From Actinomycetota bacterium (GTDB lineage: Bacteria > Actinomycetota > Thermoleophilia > Gaiellales > Gaiellaceae): a DNA stretch of 30,101 nucleotides. Positions 8,855-16,862 of the stretch are shown here, piece by piece. Each line of letters opens with the position of its first letter. Position 1 is the stretch's first letter. Below the pieces are notes generated by a model that was not told the origin of the DNA, did not search any database, and worked only from the letters and a program-made list of their open reading frames with translations. A program made the translations under genes and the position numbers. The DNA lies in NCBI GenBank assembly GCA_020029625.1, contig JAIBJP010000004.1, positions 1-30,101 on the forward strand. Reading direction: 5' to 3'.

Positions 8855-9494
8855 CGTCGAGCACGTAGTGGTTCGCCGTGCTGAAGACGACGAGAGCCAC
8901 GAGCGGCGGGTAGGCAGGCGCAAGGGCACGGGCCACCGCTGACCCACTCGTCTCGGCGATTCCCGCGGCCGTCACCACCGCGTAGGTCACGTGGATGGAG
9001 GGCATGGCCGCGATCGGGTCGTACAGCTTCGAGATCAGGCCCGCGTCGAGGTCGACCCCGCTGACGTCCGCGATCGTGTCGACAAAGTGGTCGAGGGTCC
9101 TCGGGGGCGCGACTGGAAACAGGAGGAACACGGGCTGCGCGCCGACCGTGGCCAAGACGGCGCTGCGGCGCAGGCGATGGAAGTCCGGATGGCGGCGGTG
9201 GAAGAGACGCATCAGCCACCCGACGGTCAGACCCACGTTCAGGGTCACGTATGCCACGTTGAGCACGGCAACGAGCCGCCGCCGGGGCAGGAGCACCGCT
9301 TGCAGCTCGGGCTCAACGTGTAGGCCAAGGCGTCGCTCCAGCGCGATGACTCGCTCGGCGTTCCGGGCTGCCAGACGGCGTCCCTCCTCGGTGACGACGA
9401 GGCGCCTGACCAGCAAATAGGCGGCATACACGCCCAGGCCGAGCGCCGCCTCCCGCCGCCCGGAGAACCGCCGGGTCCGCCCACGCGCCCGCAT
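8796..9494 (-). CDS. PAP2-superfamily membrane phosphatase/phosphotransferase
   Basis: This 232-residue multi-pass protein has the PAP2 catalytic motifs: AMPSIHVTYAV (P-S-x-H) and TANHYVLDAIAGAALG (H-x3-D). The upstream basic segment LFHRRHPDFHRLRR may carry the first motif in altered form. Such proteins dephosphorylate lipid phosphates or transfer head groups, as in inositol phosphotransferases. The ATG at 9494 faces the LPG-synthase-type gene across 23 bp. The 3' end overlaps the SDR gene by 59 bp, so both C-termini are encoded by the same DNA. Confidence 0.82.
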   Translation of the reverse strand: MRARGRTRRFSGRREAALGLGVYAAYLLVRRLVVTEEGRRLAARNAERVIALERRLGLHVEPELQAVLLPRRRLVAVLNVAYVTLNVGLTVGWLMRLFHRRHPDFHRLRRSAVLATVGAQPVFLLFPVAPPRTLDHFVDTIADVSGVDLDAGLISKLYDPIAAMPSIHVTYAVVTAAGIAETSGSAVARALAPAYPPLVALVVFSTANHYVLDAIAGAALGLGALRLARLLD

Positions 9495-9502
9495 GAAGGG
9501 GA

Positions 9503-9509
9503 CATACTT
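9503..9509. promoter_or_regulatory. Centred bidirectional promoter core CATACTT
   Basis: The 23-bp spacer (9495-9517) is divided as 8 bp, CATACTT, 8 bp. Read on the plus strand CATACT, and on the minus strand AAGTAT, both keep the A2/T6 pattern of a -10 box. Each ends 9 nt from its ATG. The spacer has no room for a separate promoter for each gene. Confidence 0.5.
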
Positions 9510-9517
9510 ATCGACGT

Positions 9518-10531
9518 ATGCCGAGGCCGTGGCGGCGATACGTCTTCCGCTTGCTGCTCGGGTCTGCGGCGACAGGCGCGTTCCTCTGGCTCTTCCTGCG
9601 CCAGGTCGACCTGGGCGAGGCCTGGGACGAGATCACGTCGCTTCCGGGCTGGACGATGCTGGCGGCCCTCGGGCTCATCCTCGCGAACGTCTTCCTGATG
9701 ACGCTCAGGTGGAAATACCTGCTCGCGGGGGCGGGTTACACGATCGGCAAGCGGAAGCTCTTCTCGACGATCTCGGTCGGCCGTGGCGCGAACAACTTCC
9801 TCCCCGCTCGCGGGGGCGACCTGCTACGGATCGAGTCCCTGCGGGAGCAGAACGTGCCCGCCTTCGTCACAGCGGGGACTCTCTTTGCGGAGCGCCTCCT
9901 GGACGGCGTCGTCCTGTCGGTCTGGATCCTCCTCGGAGCGCTGCTGATCGGTGAGGGCGGGCCCGTTCTCTACACCGGCATCGGCCTTTCGGCGGGAACC
10001 GCGGTCGGCGTCTTCCTCGTCGCTCTCGCTGCGCGCGACCACGAGCGCACGGAGGCGTTCATCTGGCGGGCGACCAAGTGGCTCCCTCCGCGCTGGCACA
10101 CGCGCGCGGCGAGGGCTGCCGCCCACTTCGTCGAAGGGCTAGGAGCCTTCCGCGGGCGCAAGCGAGTCTTTCTCGTCTTCGGGACTTCGGCAGGCATGTG
10201 GCTCGCCGACGTCGCGATGTACTACATCGTCGGGGAGGCCTTCGGCATCGAGATCGGAGTCGGCGGCTACTTCCTGCTCGAGGGAGTGGGCAATCTGACG
10301 CTCGCAGTGCCTGCGACCGCCGCCGGGATCGGGACATTCGATTACCTCACGCTCGTGGCCGCGAGGGGCATCGACGTCCCTGCGGACAAGGCCACGGCGT
10401 ACGTGCTCACCATGCACGCGCTCGCCGTCCTCCCGATCACGATCCTCGGCGCCGTGCTCGTCCGGCCCGCCTTCCCGCGGATCTTCCGCCGGCGCAAACG
10501 CGAGCATGCCCCGGCCGAAGAGTCGGGTTAG
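9518..10531 (+). CDS. Lysylphosphatidylglycerol synthase-type integral membrane protein (UPF0104)
   Basis: This 337-residue multi-pass protein belongs to the LPG_synthase_TM family. Visible family hallmarks are the N-terminal helix followed by LRQVDLGEAWDEI, the segment ANVFLMTLRWKYLLAG, the conserved VGRGANNFLPARGGDLLRIESL and the late GVGNLTLAVPATAAGIGTFDYLTL. Members without the soluble aminoacyl-transfer domain, like this one, are thought to flip lipids or glycolipids. The basic C-terminus is cytosolic. Its TAG overlaps the TAA of the convergent acyltransferase gene as TTAG (10528-10531). Confidence 0.88.
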   Translation: MPRPWRRYVFRLLLGSAATGAFLWLFLRQVDLGEAWDEITSLPGWTMLAALGLILANVFLMTLRWKYLLAGAGYTIGKRKLFSTISVGRGANNFLPARGGDLLRIESLREQNVPAFVTAGTLFAERLLDGVVLSVWILLGALLIGEGGPVLYTGIGLSAGTAVGVFLVALAARDHERTEAFIWRATKWLPPRWHTRAARAAAHFVEGLGAFRGRKRVFLVFGTSAGMWLADVAMYYIVGEAFGIEIGVGGYFLLEGVGNLTLAVPATAAGIGTFDYLTLVAARGIDVPADKATAYVLTMHALAVLPITILGAVLVRPAFPRIFRRRKREHAPAEESG

Positions 10532-11640
10532 CCCAAATCCCGCGCGCTCGCGTATTCGCGCGCGAGCGCCGGGAGCTCCCCGGGGCGGTGCTCCGCAGCG
10601 GCGATCGCCTCTACGAGCCGGATCCGACGCTGCGTCGAATCGAGCAGCTCCGGGTCGACGGGCCGCTGCTCCAAGCGTGCGTCGTCGACGGCGTGCTCGA
10701 GCCCGTCCGCGTCCGGGTCCCGGCTGGAGAGCAGCTCGTGGGCGACGTACTGCCCGCACGTGAGCGGTGTCGCCCGGCGTAGGAGCTCGAGTGTCGCCGC
10801 CTCCACATCCTCCGCAGGCGGCTCGACCCGGGGCCCGACCGAGACGACGACGCGCGTACGGCCACGTCGAAGCGGATCGTAGGCAGGCGCGACCGGCAGG
10901 AACCAACGTGGCCGGGCCCGCCGCACGAGTGCCGCGAGGCCACGGCGCAGCGGACCGATCTCCCCGTCAGGCGATGGGCGGCCCTCGGGGAAGACCAGGA
11001 GGGATCCGCCGGCTCGAACGAGCTCGACGAGCCGGCGGAAGTCGGCCGCGGCCGTCGCCGCTCGCGCGCCCCAGAAGCCGTCCAGGCCCGGCACCTCCTC
11101 CCGCGTCACGGGCAGCCAGAGGAGGTCGGCGTACTCGCCGCGAAGCGCGTCGCCGCTCCGCTGCGGAATCGGCAGGCCCCGGTCTGCGGAACGCGAGCGA
11201 AACTCGTCCGCAAGGGCCACCGGGACCACGTCCTCCAAGGGGCTGTCAGAGCGGGAGCGAAGCAGCTCTCCGGCGCGGGCGACGCTCGCGCTCGAGATCG
11301 GATGCACCTGGACGCGCGGGAGAAACCTCCTCACTCCGATGGGGAAGAGCAGCCGGCGCGCCCTCGGAGAGAGGTCAGGGGGAAACCCGGCGAAGAAGCC
11401 GGGAAGGAACATGTCGTCGCGGGCGGCGAAGCTCATCCGCTCGTCGCGATGGCGCCAGAGCCGGCCTCCGAAGTACAGAAGCGGGCCGATGACGGGCACG
11501 TCCGTCTCCCGACGGTGCGTCGAGACGATCAGCGTCCCCGGTTCGAGGCGGAAGCGCCGCGGGCCGAGGGCAACGACGCGAAATGCCGCATTGGAGTAGG
11601 CCCACATCCCCACTCCGACAGCGTCGTAGAGCGGCCCCAC
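10528..11640 (-). CDS. PlsC-like glycerolipid acyltransferase
   Basis: This 370-residue protein has the acyltransferase motif H-x4-D as THRRETD (His42, Asp47) and the phosphate-binding motif VFPEGRPS (about residues 217-224), so it most likely acylates a lysophospholipid or related acceptor. It is longer than plain PlsC (about 240-270 residues): an Arg-rich insert separates the two motifs by ~170 residues instead of the usual ~70, and an extra ~80-residue C-terminal tail is acidic and helical. The GTG start at 11640 has CATGCT 6 nt upstream. The stop forms TTAG with the membrane-protein gene. The acceptor lipid is unknown. Confidence 0.8.
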   Translation of the reverse strand: MGPLYDAVGVGMWAYSNAAFRVVALGPRRFRLEPGTLIVSTHRRETDVPVIGPLLYFGGRLWRHRDERMSFAARDDMFLPGFFAGFPPDLSPRARRLLFPIGVRRFLPRVQVHPISSASVARAGELLRSRSDSPLEDVVPVALADEFRSRSADRGLPIPQRSGDALRGEYADLLWLPVTREEVPGLDGFWGARAATAAADFRRLVELVRAGGSLLVFPEGRPSPDGEIGPLRRGLAALVRRARPRWFLPVAPAYDPLRRGRTRVVVSVGPRVEPPAEDVEAATLELLRRATPLTCGQYVAHELLSSRDPDADGLEHAVDDARLEQRPVDPELLDSTQRRIRLVEAIAAAEHRPGELPALAREYASARDLG

Positions 11641-11645
11641 ATGGA

Positions 11646-11652
11646 TAGCATG
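11646..11652. promoter_or_regulatory. Symmetric bidirectional promoter core TAGCATG
   Basis: The spacer between the GTG at 11640 and the ATG at 11658 is 17 bp: 5 bp, TAGCATG, 5 bp. TAGCAT on plus and CATGCT on minus both fit the A2/T6 pattern of a -10 box, and each ends exactly 6 nt before its start codon. This is the tightest and most symmetric case in the window, and it fits leaderless transcription both ways. Confidence 0.55.
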
Positions 11653-11657
11653 GCGTC

Positions 11658-12179
11658 ATGGCACGACTCGCGCTCGGAGACCCCGCCCCGCCCTTCGAGC
11701 TCCCCGCAATGGACGGGAAGACCCATTCGCTCGAGGACTTCCGTGGGCAGCCGGTCGCCGTCGTTTTCTCCTGCGTCCACTGCCCGTACGTGGTTGCCTG
11801 GGAGGATCGCCTCAACGACGTCGCGCGCAACTATGCAGGGCGCGCGGGTCTCGTCGCCGTGAACTCGAACGCCGGCTATCTCGGCGACGGGGTCGACGAC
11901 ATGAAGCAGCGCGCGGATGCGAAGGACTTCGCTTTTCCGTTTCTGTACGACGAGACGCAGGAGGTAGCGTCGTCCTACGGAGCCGCCCGCACGCCGGAGG
12001 TGTTCCTCTTCGACGGCGAGCACCGGCTCGTCTACCACGGGACGCCGGATTCCGACCACCAGGATCCGGAGGGCGCCGAGCCGTACCTGCGTCGGGCTCT
12101 CGACGCGGTGCTCGACGGCGGCGAGGTCGACCCGGCGGAGGTGCCGGCGGTCGGTTGCACCATCAAGTGGCGCTCTTAG
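11658..12179 (+). CDS. AhpC/TSA-type thioredoxin-fold redoxin
   Basis: This 173-residue protein of the peroxiredoxin/redoxin superfamily begins with LALGDPAPPFELPAMDGKTHSLEDFRGQPVAVVFSCVHCPYV. The CVHC pair occupies the thioredoxin active-site position, and a third Cys lies near the C-terminus (VGCTIKW), which could resolve a disulfide. PAPPFELPAMDG is the family N-terminal signature. It has no signal peptide, so it is probably cytosolic. The substrate is unknown. Its TAG overlaps the TAA of the convergent nucleotidyltransferase gene as TTAG (12176-12179). Confidence 0.86.
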   Translation: MARLALGDPAPPFELPAMDGKTHSLEDFRGQPVAVVFSCVHCPYVVAWEDRLNDVARNYAGRAGLVAVNSNAGYLGDGVDDMKQRADAKDFAFPFLYDETQEVASSYGAARTPEVFLFDGEHRLVYHGTPDSDHQDPEGAEPYLRRALDAVLDGGEVDPAEVPAVGCTIKWRS

Positions 12180-13213
12180 CTCTTCTGCGACTCGCGCCCA
12201 ACGAGCTCTAGCGCTTCCTCGCGCGTGGAGACGGTTCCCGCGGCCCGCTCCTCGGCGACGAGGTCGAGCAGGCGCCCGACCTCGGGGCCCGGCTCGACGC
12301 CGAGCGCGAGAATATCCTCCCCCCGGAGCAGGGGCCCGGTCGGATGCTCGGCGCGCGCCGCGCGAACCGTCTCGTAGAGATCGGTGGCGCCCAGGTAGGC
12401 GAGCGCCGAGAGCGCCCAGGGTTCGGTCGCGTGACGAAAGCGGTAGACGGCGCGGGCGGAATCGTCCGCCGGCCGTTCCGCACGCAGAAGCGTGCGGGCG
12501 AAGCGGCGCAGCTCGTTCGAGATCGGCAGTCGCTCGAGGTTCTCGGCGAAGACCGTGACCAGCAAGAAGCCCGGCGAGTCGACGAGGTCGACCTCTGCCA
12601 GACGGTCGAGCGAGCCGCCGAGCGGCGCGAGCAGGCCGAGCTCGTCGGCACGGCGAAAACCGTCGGGGGTCAGCCGTTCGAGCTCGCCGAGGATGCGCTC
12701 GCCCGCAGGTTTCGTTACGAGCTCGGCGTGCGCGCGGACAAGCCGCTCGGTCTCCTCGTCGAGCGCGAAGCCCAGCTCGTCCTCCAGGCGAACGGCACGC
12801 AGGAGGCGAAGCGGATCGTCTTCGAAGACCGCGTCCGACACGGACCGGAGACGGCGGGCCTGCAGGTCCGGGAAGCCTTTCAGCGGGTCGATCCGCTCCC
12901 CGCCCGCGACCGGCATGGCGATCGCGTTGATGGTGAAGTCCCGCGTCCGCAGGTCGTCCTCGATCCCCCCGCGGAGCGGCGTGAAGTCCACGGTGCTTCC
13001 GTCCGGGAAGGCCACGCGCCAGGCTCCATGCCGCTCCGAGAGCGGGAAGAGCGCCGCCTTGGCCAGGCCCGCATAGATGCGCGCGGCCACCTCGGGGTCG
13101 AGCGTGGCGACGTCGATGTCCACCACCGGGCGTCCGAGGAGCTCGTCCCGGACGGCACCGCCCACCACGTAGGCCTCGACGCCCGCCACCGCCGTGCGGA
13201 TGCGCTCATCCAT
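12176..13213 (-). CDS. CCA-adding enzyme / poly(A) polymerase-family tRNA nucleotidyltransferase
   Basis: This 345-residue class II nucleotidyltransferase has the head-domain motif VVGGAVRDELLGRPVVDIDVAT, with the GG-x-VRD and D-x-D metal ligands, and the RNA-recognition motif RTRDFTINAIAMPV. The conserved DPLRLLRAVRLEDELGF follows. The family adds or repairs the tRNA 3' CCA end. The protein lacks the C-terminal HD domain seen in many actinobacterial CCA enzymes. The ATG at 13213 is used rather than the open extension to 13297, because it gives an 8-bp overlap with alr and starts at the conserved region. It is the last gene of the HAD-acpS-nnr-alr unit. Confidence 0.88.
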   Translation of the reverse strand: MDERIRTAVAGVEAYVVGGAVRDELLGRPVVDIDVATLDPEVAARIYAGLAKAALFPLSERHGAWRVAFPDGSTVDFTPLRGGIEDDLRTRDFTINAIAMPVAGGERIDPLKGFPDLQARRLRSVSDAVFEDDPLRLLRAVRLEDELGFALDEETERLVRAHAELVTKPAGERILGELERLTPDGFRRADELGLLAPLGGSLDRLAEVDLVDSPGFLLVTVFAENLERLPISNELRRFARTLLRAERPADDSARAVYRFRHATEPWALSALAYLGATDLYETVRAARAEHPTGPLLRGEDILALGVEPGPEVGRLLDLVAEERAAGTVSTREEALELVGRESQKS

Positions 13214-14237
13214 CGACGACTTTCCGGTCGGCGCGGAGCGGATCCGAGCTGATCCCGGTCGTGATCTCGTAGTTGATCGCGCCGAGGTGGCGTGCATGCT
13301 CCTCGGCGAGGACGCCGTCCCCGAGCAGCGTCACAGTCGCTCCCTCTTCCTCCTCGTCCAGTTCGACGACGAGGGCGTCCATCGACACAGCCCCGACCAC
13401 CTGCCGGCGTGAGCCTCCGACGACCACCTCGGTGCCCATCAGGCCCCTCCTGAAGCCGTCCGCGTACCCCACCGGGACGACGCCGACGCGAGTCGGGCGC
13501 TCGGCGACGAAGCGGCGTCCGTAGCCGACGCTCCCGCCTGCCGCGACCGTCTTGGCGAGCGCGACGTAGCTCCGCCAGGAGAGGACCGGCTCGAGGCCAT
13601 GCTTCGCGGGGTCGTCGCCGAACGGGGAGAGCCCGTAGAGCGCGACGCCACAGCGCACCGCGTCGAAGCGAGCCTCCGGATGGCCCAGCGTCGCGGCGCT
13701 GTTCGCGAGATGCGCCGGAACGCCGTCGAAGTGCCGCGCGACCTCGGAGAAGCGGGCGATCTGCTGGCGGGCGTAAGTCGAATCGTCGTCGTCTGCGGTG
13801 GCCAGGTGGCTCATCAGCCCTACGACGCGCTTGCGCGGGACAGTCTCGGCCTCCTCCACGCTCATCCCCCACCGGCCCATGCCGGTGTCGACCTTGAGGT
13901 GGAGAGCCAGGCCCTCCGGGGCCACCGGCGAGGAAAGCGCGACCTCGAGCCCCGCAGACCGCGCGATTGCCTCCTCCCCCGTCGCCAGCGGCGCCATCAC
14001 GAGGATCCGAGCATCGGAAAACGACCGTCGTAGGGCTTCGCCCTCCTGCGCGGTCACGACGCAGAGCGCGCCCGCGCCCGCCTCGAGCGCCGCGCGAGCG
14101 GCATCGATCAGCCCGTGCCCGTACGCGTCGGCCTTGACGACCGCCCAGAGCTCCGCCGGCGCGGCGGCAGCTCGCATGCGGGTGACGTTGCGCCGGAGCG
14201 CGCCCAGGTCGATCGTGAGCTCGGAACGCCGACTCAC
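13206..14237 (-). CDS. alr: Alanine racemase
   Basis: This 343-residue PLP enzyme converts L- to D-alanine for peptidoglycan. The PLP lysine is Lys35 in VVKADAYGHG, and the catalytic tyrosine lies in GSVGYGRRFVAERPTRVGVVPVGYADGF. Family motifs LKVDTGMGRWG and HLANSAA are present. The GTG at 14237 overlaps the nnrDE stop as GTGA, and the N-terminus starts at the beta-alpha barrel (SRRSELTIDLGALRRN). A longer open frame to 14570 is only the opposite reading of nnrDE. Neighbours acpS and nnr are the usual bacterial context. Confidence 0.96.
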   Translation of the reverse strand: MSRRSELTIDLGALRRNVTRMRAAAAPAELWAVVKADAYGHGLIDAARAALEAGAGALCVVTAQEGEALRRSFSDARILVMAPLATGEEAIARSAGLEVALSSPVAPEGLALHLKVDTGMGRWGMSVEEAETVPRKRVVGLMSHLATADDDDSTYARQQIARFSEVARHFDGVPAHLANSAATLGHPEARFDAVRCGVALYGLSPFGDDPAKHGLEPVLSWRSYVALAKTVAAGGSVGYGRRFVAERPTRVGVVPVGYADGFRRGLMGTEVVVGGSRRQVVGAVSMDALVVELDEEEEGATVTLLGDGVLAEEHARHLGAINYEITTGISSDPLRADRKVVDG

Positions 14238-15706
14238 GAGAGAGCGAGCGAAAGAGCCTCGACCACGTCGCGCGCCAGGAGTCCCGCCGCGCCGTGCCGC
14301 TCGGCGGCGAGATCGGCTGCCACGCCCTGGCCGGCAGCGGCGGCTGCAGCACCGAGACGCCCTTCCATTCCCTTGGAGAGGAAGGCGGCGACGATTCCGC
14401 TCAGCACGTCTCCGGCGCCGGCGGTCGCCAGCCCGGGATTCCCGAGATCGGAGAGGAGCACGCCTCGGCCCGGCGCGGCGACGATCGTGTCCGCCCCCTT
14501 GAGGAGGAGGACGGCGCCGACGTCGTCCGCGCCCGCCTGGGCGGCGTGCAAACGGCGCGCCCGGACCCACTCGGACTTGCGGCCCAGCACGCTCGCGAGC
14601 TCGCCCTCGTGAGGAGTGAGAACCGTTGGAGCGTCGCGGCTGAACACCCAGTCGAGGTGGCCTGCGACTGCCCAGAGACCGTCCGCGTCGAGAACGATCG
14701 GCCTGTCGAGGCGATCGAGGAGGTAGCCCACCAGGGCGCGCGTGCCGTCAGTGCGGCCCAACCCTGGGCCGAGAACAACGGCGGTGGCGCGCTCGGCAGC
14801 CTCGATGATCGTGTCCGCGGCGTCCATGGTCATGATGCCATCCTCATCGGGACACGCCCGGGTCATCACTTCGAGCAGCCGCTGTTCGAAGATGGCCTCG
14901 AGCGAGGCAGGGACGCAAGCCGTGCAGATCCCTGCTCCAGCCCGCAACGTGGCCTCGGAGGCTAGGCAGGCAGCGCCCGTTTTCCCCCGCGAGCCGCCGA
15001 CCACGACGACAGAGCCCGCCGAGTACTTGTTGTCCTCGGGCCCGCGCCGTGGCACGAGCTCGAGGATCTCCGGCCGGACACGGCTGTGACGGGTTTCCAA
15101 AGGTTGCAAGCCGATGTCGGCGACCTCGACCTCGCCTGCGTGGAAGCGCCCCGGAGCGACCGCGAGGCCTACCTTCCGGGCGTGGAAGGTAACCGTGAGC
15201 TCCGCGCGGACGGCGGGGCCGGCGACCTCCCCGGTCGAGGCATCGACGCCGCTCGGGACGTCGACGGCGACCACCGGCGCGCCTAGAGCGTTCAGCTCCT
15301 CGATCTGCTGGGCCGCTTCGCGGCGCGGCTTGCCGGCAAAGCCCGTTCCGAAGAGGGCGTCGACGACTACCTCGCCCTCCTCGCCCACTTCCACGAACGG
15401 GAGGCCCGCCTCGCGCGCGCGTCTCAGGTTCTCCGCGGCGTCGCCCGCCACCTTTCCCTCCTCGCCGAGGAGCCGGAGCTCGACGGTACGCCCGGCCTCG
15501 TGGAGCTTGCGGGCGACGACGAACCCGTCGCCCCCGTTCGAGCCCGTGCCGCACCAGACCGAGACGGAGGCGGCTTCCGGGTAGTGCGTGAGGATCGCCT
15601 CAGCGGTCGCGATCCCCGCGCGCTCCATCAGCTCGAGGGTGGTGCCCTCGTAGGCCTCCTCGGCGGCGCGCATCTCTTCCGCCGTGTAGAGCGGCTCAGT
15701 GACCAT
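14234..15706 (-). CDS. nnr: Bifunctional NAD(P)H-hydrate epimerase / ADP-dependent NAD(P)H-hydrate dehydratase
   Basis: This 490-residue fusion repairs NADH and NADPH damaged by hydration. The N-terminal epimerase half (YjeF_N) shows CGTGSNGGDGFVVARKL and VAVDVPSGVDASTGEV. The C-terminal ribokinase-like dehydratase half starts near NKYSAGSVVVVGGSRGKTGAACLAS and contains VLDADGLWA, VLTPHEGELASVLG and the catalytic GNPGLATAGAGDVLSGIVAAF. Length and domain order fit bacterial YjeF/Nnr fusions. The ATG at 15706 overlaps the acpS end by 11 bp, and the stop overlaps alr as GTGA. Confidence 0.95.
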   Translation of the reverse strand: MVTEPLYTAEEMRAAEEAYEGTTLELMERAGIATAEAILTHYPEAASVSVWCGTGSNGGDGFVVARKLHEAGRTVELRLLGEEGKVAGDAAENLRRAREAGLPFVEVGEEGEVVVDALFGTGFAGKPRREAAQQIEELNALGAPVVAVDVPSGVDASTGEVAGPAVRAELTVTFHARKVGLAVAPGRFHAGEVEVADIGLQPLETRHSRVRPEILELVPRRGPEDNKYSAGSVVVVGGSRGKTGAACLASEATLRAGAGICTACVPASLEAIFEQRLLEVMTRACPDEDGIMTMDAADTIIEAAERATAVVLGPGLGRTDGTRALVGYLLDRLDRPIVLDADGLWAVAGHLDWVFSRDAPTVLTPHEGELASVLGRKSEWVRARRLHAAQAGADDVGAVLLLKGADTIVAAPGRGVLLSDLGNPGLATAGAGDVLSGIVAAFLSKGMEGRLGAAAAAAGQGVAADLAAERHGAAGLLARDVVEALSLALS

Positions 15707-16064
15707 CGGCGACGACGCAGACGGCCGCGGCGATGTCCTTGGAATGGGTCATCGAGAGGTCGATCGGGCCGGCACCGACGCCCCGGGCCCAGTGCGCGAC
15801 TCGACCCGAGAGGTAGACGTCCGGCTTGGGACGGCCGGCGATCTCGACGTCCTTCCAGGCGAAGGCGCGCGCGACGCCGAAGCCGAGCGCCTTCCCCACC
15901 GCCTCCTTGCCGGCGAAGCGGGCCGCGTAATGCTGCGCGGGATTCGGACGGGAGTCGCAGTAGGCGCGCTCGGCCTCGGTGAAACAGCGCTCGCGAAACG
16001 CCGAGTAGCGCTCGAGCGCGCCCGAGACCCGCCTGATCTCGATCACGTCGAGGCCGACCTTCAC
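15696..16064 (-). CDS. acpS: Holo-[acyl-carrier-protein] synthase
   Basis: This 122-residue enzyme transfers 4'-phosphopantetheine from CoA to acyl carrier protein. The metal-binding residues are visible as Asp6 in GLDVIEI and Glu54 in RFAGKEAVGKALG; the C-terminal core LSMTHSKDIAAAVCVV is conserved. The GTG at 16064 overlaps the HAD-gene stop as GTGA and puts the N-terminus exactly at the family start (VKVGLDVIEI). It lies inside a tightly overlapping operon with nnr and alr, and it links to fabI functionally through fatty-acid synthesis. Confidence 0.95.
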   Translation of the reverse strand: MKVGLDVIEIRRVSGALERYSAFRERCFTEAERAYCDSRPNPAQHYAARFAGKEAVGKALGFGVARAFAWKDVEIAGRPKPDVYLSGRVAHWARGVGAGPIDLSMTHSKDIAAAVCVVADGH

Positions 16065-16843
16065 GCCGCCTCCGCTTCGATCCAGGCGGGAAGCTCGGCG
16101 ATGGAGCCGATGACGGCGTCGGGCTGCGGATCCGCTTCCTCGAGCGCAGCGGGACGGAATTTCCCCGTCCGGACGAGCACCCCGCGCATGCCGATTTGCT
16201 TCGCGCCGCCGATGTCCGCTTCGACATCGTCGCCGACCATGACCGCCTCGCTCGGCTTCGAGTCGAGCTCGGCGAGCGCGGCCTCGAAGTACGCGGCAGT
16301 CGGCTTGCCGACGATCTCTGCTTCCATCTGCGCCGCGTACTCGAGCCCGGCCACGAATGCTCCTGCGTCGAGAAGCGGCCCGTCGGCCGTCTGCCACCAG
16401 CGATTCTTGTGCAGGCAGACGAGCCTCGCGCCCTCGCGCAAAGCCGCAAAGGCCCGGTTGAGGTTCTCGTAGGCAAAGACCTCGCCGGTCTCGGCGGTCT
16501 CGTCCGCTCCGCCGAGGAGCACCGCCTCGGCGTCTTCCTCCACGAGAGTGACGTACGCGGCGAGATCCTCGCGGACTGAGGCCATCGTCAGCGCCAGCAC
16601 GCGCATCCCTTCGAGCAGCTTTCCGCCGGCGATCGGTGTCGTGCTGACCTCGTGCTCGTCCAGCTCGATGCCGATCGCCTGCAGCTCGCGAGCGAGACGA
16701 GCGCGGGCGCGTGTGGTGTTGTTCGTGACGAAACGGAGCCGGTGGCCGTCTGCGCGGAGAGCCCGCACGGCATCGGCCGCGCCCGGGATCGGGTCGCCGG
16801 AAACATGGAGCACGCCGTCGATGTCGAGCAGAATGGCGGTCAT
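16061..16843 (-). CDS. HAD-superfamily subfamily IIA phosphatase (LHPP/NagD-like)
   Basis: This 260-residue HAD hydrolase has the nucleophile motif DIDGVL (Asp7, Asp9), motif II TNNTTR, a C2-type cap, motif III Lys in EIVGKPTAAYF and motif IV VMVGDDVEADIGGAKQIGMRGVLVRTGKF. The tail pattern is close to LHPP-type phosphatases; nucleotide or phospho-amino-acid substrates are possible. The ATG at 16843 faces arfB across 19 bp, with TAGACT 8 nt upstream. It leads the acpS-nnr-alr-cca operon, with a GTGA overlap to acpS. Confidence 0.87.
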   Translation of the reverse strand: MTAILLDIDGVLHVSGDPIPGAADAVRALRADGHRLRFVTNNTTRARARLARELQAIGIELDEHEVSTTPIAGGKLLEGMRVLALTMASVREDLAAYVTLVEEDAEAVLLGGADETAETGEVFAYENLNRAFAALREGARLVCLHKNRWWQTADGPLLDAGAFVAGLEYAAQMEAEIVGKPTAAYFEAALAELDSKPSEAVMVGDDVEADIGGAKQIGMRGVLVRTGKFRPAALEEADPQPDAVIGSIAELPAWIEAEAA

Positions 16844-16850
16844 TCCGCGC

Positions 16851-16857
16851 GAGTCTA
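16851..16857. promoter_or_regulatory. Bidirectional promoter core GAGTCTA
   Basis: The spacer between the HAD gene (ATG 16843) and arfB (GTG 16863) is 19 bp. TAGACT on the minus strand ends 8 nt from the ATG. GAGTCT on the plus strand, a weak -10 keeping only A2 and T6, ends 6 nt from the GTG. The same heptamer GAGTCTA occurs in the fabI/SDR spacer at 8052-8058. Confidence 0.48.
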
Positions 16858-16862
16858 TTCAG

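Noticed and set aside
16833..16862. Upstream ATG (16833) as arfB start
   Set aside because: It would overlap the start of the divergent HAD gene, and the 10-residue extension precedes the conserved N-terminus; the GTG at 16863 has a -10-like hexamer at leaderless spacing.
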